In this document: positions 27,354 through 35,324 of the stretch, piece by piece
Layout of the letters: each line of letters begins with the position of its first letter
How positions within the stretch are numbered: position 1 is the first letter of the stretch
Source: Xenococcaceae cyanobacterium MO_188.B32
Lineage (GTDB): Bacteria > Cyanobacteriota > Cyanobacteriia > Cyanobacteriales > Xenococcaceae
Length of the DNA stretch: 64,000 nt
Reading direction: 5' to 3'
NCBI GenBank assembly: GCA_030065635.1
Contig: JASJDJ010000001.1
Span: 26,001 to 90,000, forward strand
Position numbers and translations under genes: made by a program
Notes under the pieces: generated by a model
Told to the model about the DNA's origin: nothing
Databases searched by the model: none
The model's input: the letters and a program-made list of their open reading frames with translations, nothing else

Positions 27354-27510
27354 ACTGGAACATCCTCGATCGATCTACTATATCTTTAAGTATTTCTAAG
27401 ATTTTCAATAAATAATTAGCGAGAAAGAATATTAAAAAAGCTATTGATTTTCTAGTCAAAATAACAATATGGTGACAATGTTAGTCTAATAAACTTCATA
27501 ATGGAAAGAT

Positions 27511-28206
27511 ATGAATAGTAAGTATATTTTGCTCACAGGTGGCACTGGTGGATTGGGATTAGGGGTTACACCAGCAATCTTAACTTATGCTACTAAAGTG
27601 ACAATCCCTTACTTGCAAGAAAATGACATTAAATCTCTACAAAAAAGGCTTTCTGCTACTGATTTTGAAAAAATTAATTTTGTTCGAGCTAATTTAACTC
27701 AAGAAAATACCGTCCGGCAATTAGTCAATGATTTGGGTAGAGTAGATGTCTTGATTCATTTAGTTGGTGGCTTTTCCATGGGTGCAACTCATGAATTTAG
27801 TTATGATGATTGGCAACAAGTTTTCAATTTAAATTTGAATACTACCTTTTTGGTTTGCAAACATTGCCTCAGAAAAATGCGCGAACAACAATATGGTCGT
27901 CTTGTCACTGTAGGCTCGAGGGGTGCTGTAGAACCAGCAGCTTCTCTAGCAGCTTATTCGGCAGCCAAAGCAGGAGTGGTAGCCTTAACTAAATCGATCG
28001 CTCAAGAGACAAAAGATTTAAATATTACAGCTAATACTATTCTTCCTAGTGTAATTGACACTCAAGCTAATCGAGAAGCGATGGGAGAAGAAAATGTAGA
28101 CAAATGGGTAAAACCAGAAGCCATAGCAGAACTCATTTGCTTTTTAATTTCCGAAGCAGCTAAAGATATTAGTGGTGCAGCTATTCCCATTTATGGTCAG
28201 GCTTAG
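27511..28206 (+). CDS. Short-chain dehydrogenase/reductase
   Basis: 231 residues, a classical SDR. The NAD(P)-binding glycine motif is TGGTGGLGLGV near the N-terminus, with the catalytic Ser in VGSRGAVEPAAS and YSAAKAGV (Tyr-x3-Lys). It starts at ATG 27511 with GGAAAG before it. Substrate unknown; it is divergent from the phosphatase gene. Confidence 0.9.
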   Translation: MNSKYILLTGGTGGLGLGVTPAILTYATKVTIPYLQENDIKSLQKRLSATDFEKINFVRANLTQENTVRQLVNDLGRVDVLIHLVGGFSMGATHEFSYDDWQQVFNLNLNTTFLVCKHCLRKMREQQYGRLVTVGSRGAVEPAASLAAYSAAKAGVVALTKSIAQETKDLNITANTILPSVIDTQANREAMGEENVDKWVKPEAIAELICFLISEAAKDISGAAIPIYGQA

Positions 28207-28283
28207 AAACGATAAAATATATCCATAAAAAACGATATCTCTTAGTTTGTAAAATAGAAGAGGTGCGAGCGATCGCCTAGTAT

Positions 28284-28844
28284 ATGATAATGAGTAATTA
28301 TTTTTTTTCCGCTTTTTTGCCTCCCCTTCCTTTAGACAGTCTTTTTTCTACTCAAGGCATTATGGTGATGCTGCTAGTGGCATACGCGGGTGCTATGTGG
28401 ATGTTCCTTACCAGCGCACCCAAAGTTTATACTATGATGGTGTCCGATCTTCAAGTTGCCCAACAATTTTATGGAGGTTTATTAGATTTACCTGCTGCGG
28501 ATGTGCCACTTCATTACTACTACAACTACGAACAAACTCTAGGTGTGGGTAGTATAGATCCCCTATATATGTCCCCTAATCCTTCTAATTCTGGCATAAA
28601 TGGCTCTGATGGGCTTTGGTATCAATTGAAAAAAAATACTCAACTCCACATTATTTCTGGTGCTAGCTTGGGAGATAAAAGACGGCAACGTCACGTTTGT
28701 TTCGATCGCGAATGCTTAGAGGAAGTTTTACTGCGAGTGCAAGCACGACGCTTAAAGTATAAAATTCGTCGCGATAAACCACTGAATTTTCTGGTAAAAG
28801 ATTACGAAGAACGAGTGTTTGAAATGGCAGAGGTTTCTAATTAG
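28284..28844 (+). CDS. Glyoxalase-like (VOC) protein with N-terminal membrane segment
   Basis: 186 residues. An N-terminal hydrophobic stretch (LLVAYAGAMWMFLTSAPKVY) is followed by a VOC-like module: TMMVSDLQVAQQFYGGLLDL is a typical glyoxalase opening strand and helix, and HVCFDRECLEEVLLRVQARR the matching second half. A conserved cyanobacterial hypothetical of this layout is known to me, but its function is not. An alternative ATG lies two codons in. Confidence 0.75.
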   Translation: MIMSNYFFSAFLPPLPLDSLFSTQGIMVMLLVAYAGAMWMFLTSAPKVYTMMVSDLQVAQQFYGGLLDLPAADVPLHYYYNYEQTLGVGSIDPLYMSPNPSNSGINGSDGLWYQLKKNTQLHIISGASLGDKRRQRHVCFDRECLEEVLLRVQARRLKYKIRRDKPLNFLVKDYEERVFEMAEVSN

Positions 28845-28879
28845 GAGTTAGTGGTTAGGAGTTAGTGGTTAGTGGTGGC
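28845..28879 (+). repeat. Short tandem repeat GGAGTTAGTGGTTA
   Basis: The unit GGAGTTAGTGGTTA occurs twice back to back just after the upstream stop codon, followed by a partial third copy (GTGGTGG). It is of the same style as the TACTAAC and AAGTAGC arrays at 35290, 40755 and 46500. Confidence 0.75.
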
Positions 28880-28902
28880 TAAATTTTTAACGAATGACAC
28901 CT

Positions 28903-28930
28903 GTAGGGGTGGTTCCCGAACTGCCCCTAC
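28903..28930. repeat. Diverged copy of the 28-bp palindrome
   Basis: GTAGGGGTGGTTCC followed by CGAACTGCCCCTAC, an imperfect palindrome of the same length and design as the perfect one at 3435-3462. It lies directly at the end of the methyltransferase gene and may influence its 3' end. Confidence 0.75.
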
Positions 28931-29670
28931 TTGGTAAATATCATTAGATGTTGTTGGGGTAAGATATCTTTGGTTTCTTGCCAGGTTAAGCCTACTGCTT
29001 TCATTTCTTTTTTGACTTGTTTTTGACTCATCTTATGGAGTGGTTTGATCGGAATAAGGGGATTTTCTTGACGATACTCGACTAAAACTGATTTTCCTCC
29101 TGGTTTGAGCGATCGCACGATTCCTTCCATCATTTCTCTGGGATATTCAAATTCATGGTAAGCATCTACCATGAGAGCTAGATCGATACTTTCGTCTGGT
29201 AATTGAGGATTTGTTTCTGTACCCAAAATAGTTTCGACATTGGTTAGTTTATTTTCTTGTTTGAGAAAGTTAAGGGCATCGAGCATTTCTGGTTGAATAT
29301 CCACGGCAAAAACTTGACCTTCTGGGAGTAAATTCGCCATCCGAAAGCTCATATAGCCAGTTCCCGCACCAATATCAGCAACGACATCGTTAGGTTGTAG
29401 GCATAAAGCTTCTACTACTGCTTGGGGTTGTTCTTCTGTTTCTCTGCTCGGTCTTTCTAACCATAGCATTGCTTGATGTCCCATTACATGAGCTATTTCT
29501 CTGCCCAAATAAAATTTACCAATCCCATCTCGACTATGAATGGCTTTTTCTTGATAGTAGGAAGCAGGATTGCTCTCTTTGGCTAGTACTGCTGGTTCGT
29601 AAGTAAAGTTGAATAGAGCGAAAAAAACGAAGGAAAGAGCGATTACTGTAGCAACAGCGTATTTTTTCAT
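28927..29670 (-). CDS. Class I SAM-dependent methyltransferase with signal peptide
   Basis: 247 residues. The first 29 residues look like a signal peptide (MKKYAVATVIALSFVFFALF, then NFTYEPAVLA). The SAM-binding motif I is VVADIGAGTGYMSFRMA, followed by VFAVDIQPEMLDAL and the late motif DLALMVDAYHEFEYPREMM. An exported SAM methyltransferase is unusual because SAM is cytosolic; the leader may only be a membrane anchor. Its 3' end overlaps the palindromic repeat by four bases. Confidence 0.88.
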   Translation of the reverse strand: MKKYAVATVIALSFVFFALFNFTYEPAVLAKESNPASYYQEKAIHSRDGIGKFYLGREIAHVMGHQAMLWLERPSRETEEQPQAVVEALCLQPNDVVADIGAGTGYMSFRMANLLPEGQVFAVDIQPEMLDALNFLKQENKLTNVETILGTETNPQLPDESIDLALMVDAYHEFEYPREMMEGIVRSLKPGGKSVLVEYRQENPLIPIKPLHKMSQKQVKKEMKAVGLTWQETKDILPQQHLMIFTK

Positions 29671-29808
29671 AAAATTAACCTGAGTTTGGATCGGCTTTAA
29701 CTCTTATTCTTTCATTTATTTAAAATCTATGTCTAATCGATCGTTTAGGTTTAAAGGAGGTTCGATCGGTAAGTAAATTCAGTTAGTGCTTTATTTTAAG
29801 CTAAATTG

Positions 29809-29824
29809 GCTTAACCCGAACTGA
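29809..29824 (+). repeat. Dispersed repeat GCTTAACCCGAACTGA
   Basis: The same core appears in inverse orientation at 14493-14508 and as GCTTATCCCGAACTCA at 14735 and 14826, all intergenic. It is probably a small amplified repeat; a regulatory role is not shown. Confidence 0.6.
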
Positions 29825-29842
29825 AGTTAACTTATTTTATTT

Positions 29843-31264
29843 CTAGTAACATAGATCGGTAGCCCAATCTTGATGACCTCGATTAGACCGACATTTGTAC
29901 TGTTTACCAGCCCAAATTACGCGCCATTTTTTATTTTCAGACATAGAGCCGTAAGGAGCAAATTCAACTCGATATCTGATACCAAAAACTGAGTCATCGG
30001 CTAAATTAGTTTGGGTAATAGTTACTACGGCTTTATTTTCTTGAGGGTAAGTAACTTCAACTTCTTCGCTTTCGTTTTCAACTTTTTCTGGTAAACCAAG
30101 GGCAGATAAAGCAACTTGTTGGGGATTGTTACCGATAGGTTCTTGCCAAACTTTACTTAATACAAGAGGATGATAATTATTTCTGACTTGTTCTTGAGAA
30201 TTATCTCGCTCGACTTTACCTTTAATTTGCCAGAGAATAATAGTCGGATTGGGAAAATTATCGGATTTTGTTGCCCAGGCTAGCAGATTACCATCGGGAC
30301 TAAAAGTAACGGCACTTGCTTTGCCCTTAAACGGAACGTCAATAGGGGTTTCTAGAATTTTTCCCCTCGGTACATATAATACTTTTCCTTTAGAAAAATT
30401 ACCTGCAATTAAACGTCCACTAGGATTGAGACTAAATAAACCATGTTCGCTAGTCTGAGTTAGGGTTTTTTCTTCTTTACCTTTTTGCCAATTCCAAACT
30501 TTAATCTCACCATCGTAACTACTACTGACTAATTTTTTATCTCTAGCTGTAAAAATAAGTCGGGCAATATTGTTTTTATGTCCTTCTAAAGTGGCTATGA
30601 GTTCTATATTGTTGTTACTCAGTTGCCAGAGTTTAATCTGGTGACTCGTTTCTTTTTGTCGATCGAGGGTAAGACTGGTACTCGCAGTAGCCACGATCTT
30701 ACCATCATTACTTAGGGCAATAGCTTCTACGGGATGTTCGTTATTCAGACTGGCTATCTGTTCTTTACTTTCTATCTGCCAAACTTGAATACCAGAATCA
30801 CAGGAAAGATAAATTTTCTTTCCTTCAGAATCAAAAATAACTTGTCGGCAACCTGCATTATCTAAGCTAAATACTTCTTCCCCTGTAGCAGTATCCCAAA
30901 CAATTACAGATTTTTCTGGAGTTAATAAGCCTTGACTCAAAGTACTACTAGCCAAAAAACGACCATCGGGGCTAAAAGATAGAGAAGTAGGAGCGACTGC
31001 CATTTTAGCTGTTGATGAGTAATGTCCTGGTAGAATGTGTTGTACTTCTCCCGTGGCTAAAGACCAAATTACTATCGATCGAGGGTCTGCACTAGCTAGT
31101 AAACTCCCATCAGCACTAAAGTTAAGTAAAGTGATTTTTTGATGGTGGGCTTCTAGAGTACGAACTGCCGATCTCTGTTTTTTATGTTCTCGAGCGCTTG
31201 TTTTTGGATGAGTGATGACTGAGTTTTGTCGAGGTGAAGCATTGGCTAGTCGATCGAAATACAA
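29843..31264 (-). CDS. WD40-repeat protein, probably exported; true start likely upstream
   Basis: From a TTG at 31264 the protein has 473 residues with at least five WD40-like blades (LNFSADGSLLASADPRSIVI, FSPDGRFLASSTL, LSNDGKIVATASTSLTL, LVSSSYDGEIKVWNW, FSPDGNLLAWATKSDN) and a C-terminal domain ending in a Cys-containing tail (QYKCRSNRGHQDW). The TTG has no ribosome site. The frame stays open upstream to a TAG at 31364-31366 and encodes a hydrophobic signal-like peptide, but has no ATG, GTG or TTG; an ATT at 31327 sits 9 bases after GGAGG and may be the real start. Confidence 0.85.
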   Translation of the reverse strand: MYFDRLANASPRQNSVITHPKTSAREHKKQRSAVRTLEAHHQKITLLNFSADGSLLASADPRSIVIWSLATGEVQHILPGHYSSTAKMAVAPTSLSFSPDGRFLASSTLSQGLLTPEKSVIVWDTATGEEVFSLDNAGCRQVIFDSEGKKIYLSCDSGIQVWQIESKEQIASLNNEHPVEAIALSNDGKIVATASTSLTLDRQKETSHQIKLWQLSNNNIELIATLEGHKNNIARLIFTARDKKLVSSSYDGEIKVWNWQKGKEEKTLTQTSEHGLFSLNPSGRLIAGNFSKGKVLYVPRGKILETPIDVPFKGKASAVTFSPDGNLLAWATKSDNFPNPTIILWQIKGKVERDNSQEQVRNNYHPLVLSKVWQEPIGNNPQQVALSALGLPEKVENESEEVEVTYPQENKAVVTITQTNLADDSVFGIRYRVEFAPYGSMSENKKWRVIWAGKQYKCRSNRGHQDWATDLCY

Positions 31265-31418
31265 GCTAGGTTGGAGGAATAAGACTAAGACTACACTTTT
31301 ACAGAATAAACGAACTAAAGATAAAATTTTTTTAACCCTCCACCAACTATAGAATCGATATTTCTACGCGATCGTAGCAAAATTTTAAAATTAAATTAGA
31401 AAGCTCACTCATATCAAA

Positions 31419-31667
31419 ATGGAACAATCACCAGCTCAATTTTTGACTCCAGAGGAATCAGCCAAAATAGAATCTGCCTTGCTATCGTCTTCAGAGAAGT
31501 TTTTAACTCGATTAACTATTTCTTCTTACAGATTGCTGAAAATTATAGCTGAAGATATAGGAATTTCAGTAGATGAATTAACTGCTACTCAAATCGTAGA
31601 ATGGATGGAGAAAGATAGCAAAATCAAACGAGAACAAGGGATAGACGCTTCTGTTCTTAAATGGTAA
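31419..31667 (+). CDS. Small hypothetical protein
   Basis: 82 residues, helical and acidic, no family recognised. FLTPEESAKIESALLSSSEK is followed by a helix pair and EWMEKDSKIKREQG. It looks like a genuine small cyanobacterial gene: it begins with ATG and has a normal amino-acid mix. It precedes the copper-chaperone gene by 74 bp on the same strand. Confidence 0.6.
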   Translation: MEQSPAQFLTPEESAKIESALLSSSEKFLTRLTISSYRLLKIIAEDIGISVDELTATQIVEWMEKDSKIKREQGIDASVLKW

Positions 31668-31741
31668 GAATGGAAGTTCGGAATTCGGAGTTTAATAAAC
31701 TAATAATCGATCGACCAAGAAAAAACAAAGAATAAGTAATT

Positions 31742-31933
31742 ATGCTTGAATTAAAAGTACCTAGTATGGTTTGTGAAGGTTGTGTAGAAACAGTTACTAA
31801 GGCAATTAAAACTCACGAACCCGATGCTAAAGTAAATATTGACCTCGATAGTAAAAAGGTAACTGTAGATACCGAAGCATCAGCAGAATCAATTAAACAA
31901 ATTATCACTGCTGCGGGGCATGAAGTAGAGTAA
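31742..31933 (+). CDS. Heavy-metal-associated (HMA) domain copper chaperone
   Basis: 63 residues, one ferredoxin-like HMA domain. The metal-binding loop is PSMVCEGCVETV (Met-x-Cys-x2-Cys), with the usual DLDSKKVTVDTEA second strand and ITAAGHEVE ending. It resembles Atx1/CopZ chaperones, which hand copper(I) to P-type ATPases for thylakoid cuproproteins in cyanobacteria. No ATPase is nearby. Confidence 0.88.
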   Translation: MLELKVPSMVCEGCVETVTKAIKTHEPDAKVNIDLDSKKVTVDTEASAESIKQIITAAGHEVE

Positions 31934-32246
31934 ACAAATCTAACAAACAGCTCTCTTAAATTTCTGCAAATGTCTGACAGGATGTCTGACAGGATGTCTG
32001 AGAAGTATAATTAGTCACTTAGATCGAGAGCGATCGATTCAACAATTTGACGAAAAAAGTAGCTTTCGATTGAGTCAATCCTATTTAATAGATAGCTTCT
32101 TTCGACTTTTCAGACATCCTCTTAGAATACTTGGCTTTTTTCCCTCTAAATTTTCAATAAAGAATCGATTTTCAGGTATTAAAGACACCAAGCGAGGATG
32201 TTTAAAACTATTGTTACATCAGGGTTTTAGATTTATTCAGCAAACC

Positions 32247-32408
32247 CTATATATGTTCGACTTTAGCTGCTAACTTTTCTAACTCTTGAGGGGATAGGGC
32301 CCAACCAAGAATCATTCCTGTTGCACCACTCAATATAATGGGGAGAAAATTCCAATCAGAATGACTTATTTTTAGGGAAGCTCGATTTAATTTACTATTT
32401 GCTATCAT
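32247..32408 (-). CDS. Small single-helix membrane protein
   Basis: 53 codons, ATG at 32408 to TAG at 32247. It holds one hydrophobic segment, WNFLPIILSGATGMILGWAL, followed by a charged amphipathic tail (SPQELEKLAAKVEHI). The helix-plus-tail layout looks like a real small membrane protein rather than chance, but there is no strong ribosome site (only AAGAAAA) and no recognised family. Confidence 0.5.
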   Translation of the reverse strand: MIANSKLNRASLKISHSDWNFLPIILSGATGMILGWALSPQELEKLAAKVEHI

Positions 32409-32529
32409 TTTTCTTGACTTATAATTGCTCTACATTCTTCTATTAATTAGGTAAAGAGCATAATTTTTATGCAGTCTTAGAAATTTTCTACAAATTAAAT
32501 AAATATTAAAATCGGGACTTAAACAAAAA

Positions 32530-32757
32530 TTAAGCCCAAACAAAGCCTAAATTCGCTTTATAAGCTATGAATACGTCACGATTATGATTCGGCCATTGGA
32601 CAAAACGATAAGACATGGCTGTACGAAAAGCCTCTAATGCTTCAGGAAATGTGTTCAAAGGTGCCGAATGCACTGCCACTTTCCACCTCGAATTCAATTC
32701 GAGGTGGGTTAGCAGTTTATTTTGTTCGTCTGTAAAATAATTACGCCAGTTAAAAGA
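32530..32757 (-). pseudogene. Start-less remnant of an unrecognised small protein gene
   Basis: The minus frame is open from just after a stop at 32758-32760 down to TAA at 32530. It reads WRNYFTDEQNKLLTHLELNS, then RWKVAVHSAPLNTFPEALEA, then MSYRFVQWPNHNRDVFIAYK and ANLGFVWA-stop, which is rich in aromatic residues and protein-like. No ATG, GTG or TTG lies near its beginning, so the 5' end seems lost. An almost perfect inverted repeat (CCACCTCGAATT with a one-base spacer, 32683-32707) lies inside it. No family recognised. Confidence 0.4.
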
Positions 32758-32833
32758 TTATTGGGATGAATCTATTTTGGGAATTACGCTATAAATTCAG
32801 TGTTATTGTTAACAAAATAGTATTACCTTTCTA

Positions 32834-35290
32834 CTATTCTCCCCAGTTAACATTGGTTAAGTCAGCATTAGTTAAGTCAGCATTAGTTAAGTCGGCATTA
32901 GTTAAGTTTGCCCCCATTAATTTTGCTCTACTTAAATTAGCTCCTTGAAGATTGGCATTAGTTAAATCTGCTGCAATTAGTTTTGCTCCTGACAATTGAG
33001 TATTGGCTAAATTGGCTTGTTGTAAATTAGCAGAAATAAAATTAATATTGGTTAAGTTTGCTCCTGCTAGATTTATCTTAGCTAAATTGGCAGAACGAAA
33101 GTTTTTTCTACCTAAAGCAAAACTGGTTAAAAGATTATCGCGATCGCTGACACTGAGAGTTCTCTTTGGTAAGCTTTTCCAGATAAAGGTAAATGTATCT
33201 TTGCTTTTTAATACTTGTTTTATTTCATCATAAAAAGGATAATCGCCAATACCACTAAGATTAACCCAACCTCTAGCCCTAGTTAAAGCGACAAATAGCT
33301 GATTGCGGAGATAAATATTACTTTCATCTTTAGCAATAAAATCTGCACCAATTACATAAACCATGTCTGCTTCTTGTCCTTTAGCACGATGAATTGTAGT
33401 AATAGTGATTGCTCCTTCGCACCAAAATTTATTGGCTCGATCTTGGTTTGATTCAGTCTGAAGAAGATTATAATTACTACTGCTGGGAAGATAAATAGTA
33501 ATATTTTGTTTCATTAAGAATCTAGCTGTTTGTCGTGCTAGTTCGGCTGCATCATTAAAAGAGCCTAAAATGATTACTAATATTTCTCGAGCAGGACGTA
33601 ATCCATCGTGACGAAGATTATATTTAATGTTATTAGTTAAAACGGTTAATTCTTGCTGACGAGAAGGATAAGTTTTAAATTCAATTATTTCTCCTTGCCA
33701 TAATTCGGTAAGAGGATTAGGAGAATTATTAGGAGGACGTTTGAGAGTAATTTGTTGTCCTGTTGCTAATTTTCCTGTTACTTGATAACCAATTGCCAAC
33801 CATTCTTCTGAATTTGTAAAGCCTGCTAGCATTCCTTGGGGACGTAACCAGCCCATCCCTATTCCATGAGCAAAGGTTAAAATTTGATGAGGAGTGCGAT
33901 AGCAACGAGACATTATTTCTGTTTTATTAATCCCATTAGGATATTTGCCTGTAACTAAATGTCCTAATTTATATCCTAATAATTCTCTGGCAGTAGGAAT
34001 TTTTAAACTAGCTAAACTTTGCCCTTCGTCATATGCCCAAATTAATCTTTTTTGCTCGGGATGAATTGGATTTACAGGACGTAATGCTTGATAAGCTAAC
34101 CAATAAAATGGTTGTTTATCTTGATATTTCCAATTGTTAACTACTAGGTCTTGTCCTTCGTCAATTAAAATAGCATCAAACACTTGAGGAATAGTTCTAG
34201 TTTGCAACAGTTGATGACAAATTTCTCCTAAAGCTTCGTTTGGTGCTCGATCGACTGTTTCTCGAACAGTTAGAGAAATACTTCCTGTTAGTTGACAAAG
34301 GGTACTGTAAAAACCTGGTTGGGTTTTTCCTCCCCAAGCATGGAGTATTTTTAAGTTGGAATTGTGACGATCGAAGGTTTGTTGGTTATTAGTAAAGTGA
34401 CGAATCCATTTATCTATTTGCTCGATAATTTTAGGATAGAGACTACGAGAGAAAAAGACAAATGCTATTTGCCAATCGGGATATTTGAGGTGCATTAATG
34501 CTGCTTTTTGACAGAGAATAACTGTTTTGCCAGAGCCAGCTATTCCTCTTATTTGTTGGGCTCCTGGAGGAATTTGTTTACCAATTTTTTCTTGTTGTAA
34601 GTCTAATTGAGCGAGGCGCGATCGCGCTTGTTGCAAAATACTACTACGGCTTTGTTTATGTGCCAAAATAGGTCGAGAAGATGGGGTGTATAAGAGGGTT
34701 CCACCGAGAATTGAGAGGAGTAATTGCCACTGAGTTTCGGTTAGGTTGTTTTCTGAATTTAGGGATGGTTGTTGTTGAATTTGTTCGCAGATGCACGTAG
34801 ACAAACGCAGATGTTCTTGGAAAAGGATCGGTGGAGAGGTGGGGAGTTGATGTAGATTTTTTTGCTGCCATTGTCGATCGGTGATGTGGGGTAAGGCGAG
34901 CAGAATTCTGGCTGGAATTTGTTTTTTGAGGAGTGGTTCGCGATCGATATATTCTAAGAGAGCAAAAAGTTGATTTTCGGCTTGTTGATAGGGATTACCA
35001 TAATCGGTGTAATAATTTTGGTATTGCCAGCGATGTCCTTGAATATTTACTATTTGTTGGATTTCGATCGCTTTGACTTCAATGATAATTAAACCTAATT
35101 GAAAGTCGGCAATGAGGATATCTGGTTCTTTTCTGAATTTTCCTTGGGGTGAAAAAATAGGATAACGCCAATAGGCTATACATCTTCTGTCAGCAAAAGC
35201 TAATTTAATCGCATTCCAAACTAGTTCTTCTCCTGCTTCTCCTTTGCAATTTAGGGGTTCAGTAATAATAAATTGAGCTTGTTTTTTCAA
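32834..35290 (-). CDS. NERD nuclease-UvrD-like helicase fusion with C-terminal pentapeptide repeats
   Basis: 818 residues in three parts. Residues 17-140: NERD nuclease domain with Asp57 and Glu71-x-Lys73 (EPDILIADFQLGLIIIEVKA). Middle: superfamily 1 helicase with Walker A GIAGSGKTVILCQKA, motif II ILIDEGQDL, and TTIHRAKGQEADMVYVIG and FVALTRARGWVNL. From about residue 735: a pentapeptide-repeat tail (NLAKINLAGANLTNINFISA and so on, ending in near-identical ADLTN units encoded by 15-bp tandem repeats). NERD-helicases are found in mobile or defence-related contexts; the pentapeptide tail is unusual. Confidence 0.88.
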   Translation of the reverse strand: MKKQAQFIITEPLNCKGEAGEELVWNAIKLAFADRRCIAYWRYPIFSPQGKFRKEPDILIADFQLGLIIIEVKAIEIQQIVNIQGHRWQYQNYYTDYGNPYQQAENQLFALLEYIDREPLLKKQIPARILLALPHITDRQWQQKNLHQLPTSPPILFQEHLRLSTCICEQIQQQPSLNSENNLTETQWQLLLSILGGTLLYTPSSRPILAHKQSRSSILQQARSRLAQLDLQQEKIGKQIPPGAQQIRGIAGSGKTVILCQKAALMHLKYPDWQIAFVFFSRSLYPKIIEQIDKWIRHFTNNQQTFDRHNSNLKILHAWGGKTQPGFYSTLCQLTGSISLTVRETVDRAPNEALGEICHQLLQTRTIPQVFDAILIDEGQDLVVNNWKYQDKQPFYWLAYQALRPVNPIHPEQKRLIWAYDEGQSLASLKIPTARELLGYKLGHLVTGKYPNGINKTEIMSRCYRTPHQILTFAHGIGMGWLRPQGMLAGFTNSEEWLAIGYQVTGKLATGQQITLKRPPNNSPNPLTELWQGEIIEFKTYPSRQQELTVLTNNIKYNLRHDGLRPAREILVIILGSFNDAAELARQTARFLMKQNITIYLPSSSNYNLLQTESNQDRANKFWCEGAITITTIHRAKGQEADMVYVIGADFIAKDESNIYLRNQLFVALTRARGWVNLSGIGDYPFYDEIKQVLKSKDTFTFIWKSLPKRTLSVSDRDNLLTSFALGRKNFRSANLAKINLAGANLTNINFISANLQQANLANTQLSGAKLIAADLTNANLQGANLSRAKLMGANLTNADLTNADLTNADLTNVNWGE

Positions 35291-35324
35291 TACTAATAAC
35301 TAACAACTAACTACTAACAACTAA
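35291..35324 (+). repeat. Tandem repeat of CTAACAACTAACTA type
   Basis: ACTAACAACTAACTACTAAC units fill the 34 bp between the histidine kinase stop and the start of the NERD-helicase gene. A short-tandem-repeat array like that at 40755. Confidence 0.75.

Noticed and set aside
32070..32273. 67-codon + strand frame
   Set aside because: Low-complexity Phe/Leu/Arg-rich composition, no ribosome site and overlap with a better minus-strand candidate.
32834..32950. Regular short repeats that might look like a CRISPR array
   Set aside because: The 15-bp units are contiguous without spacers and encode in-frame pentapeptides.
32766..33233. Two + strand frames with KSALVKSALVKSA-type repeats
   Set aside because: They are the antisense of the pentapeptide repeat tail of the NERD-helicase gene.
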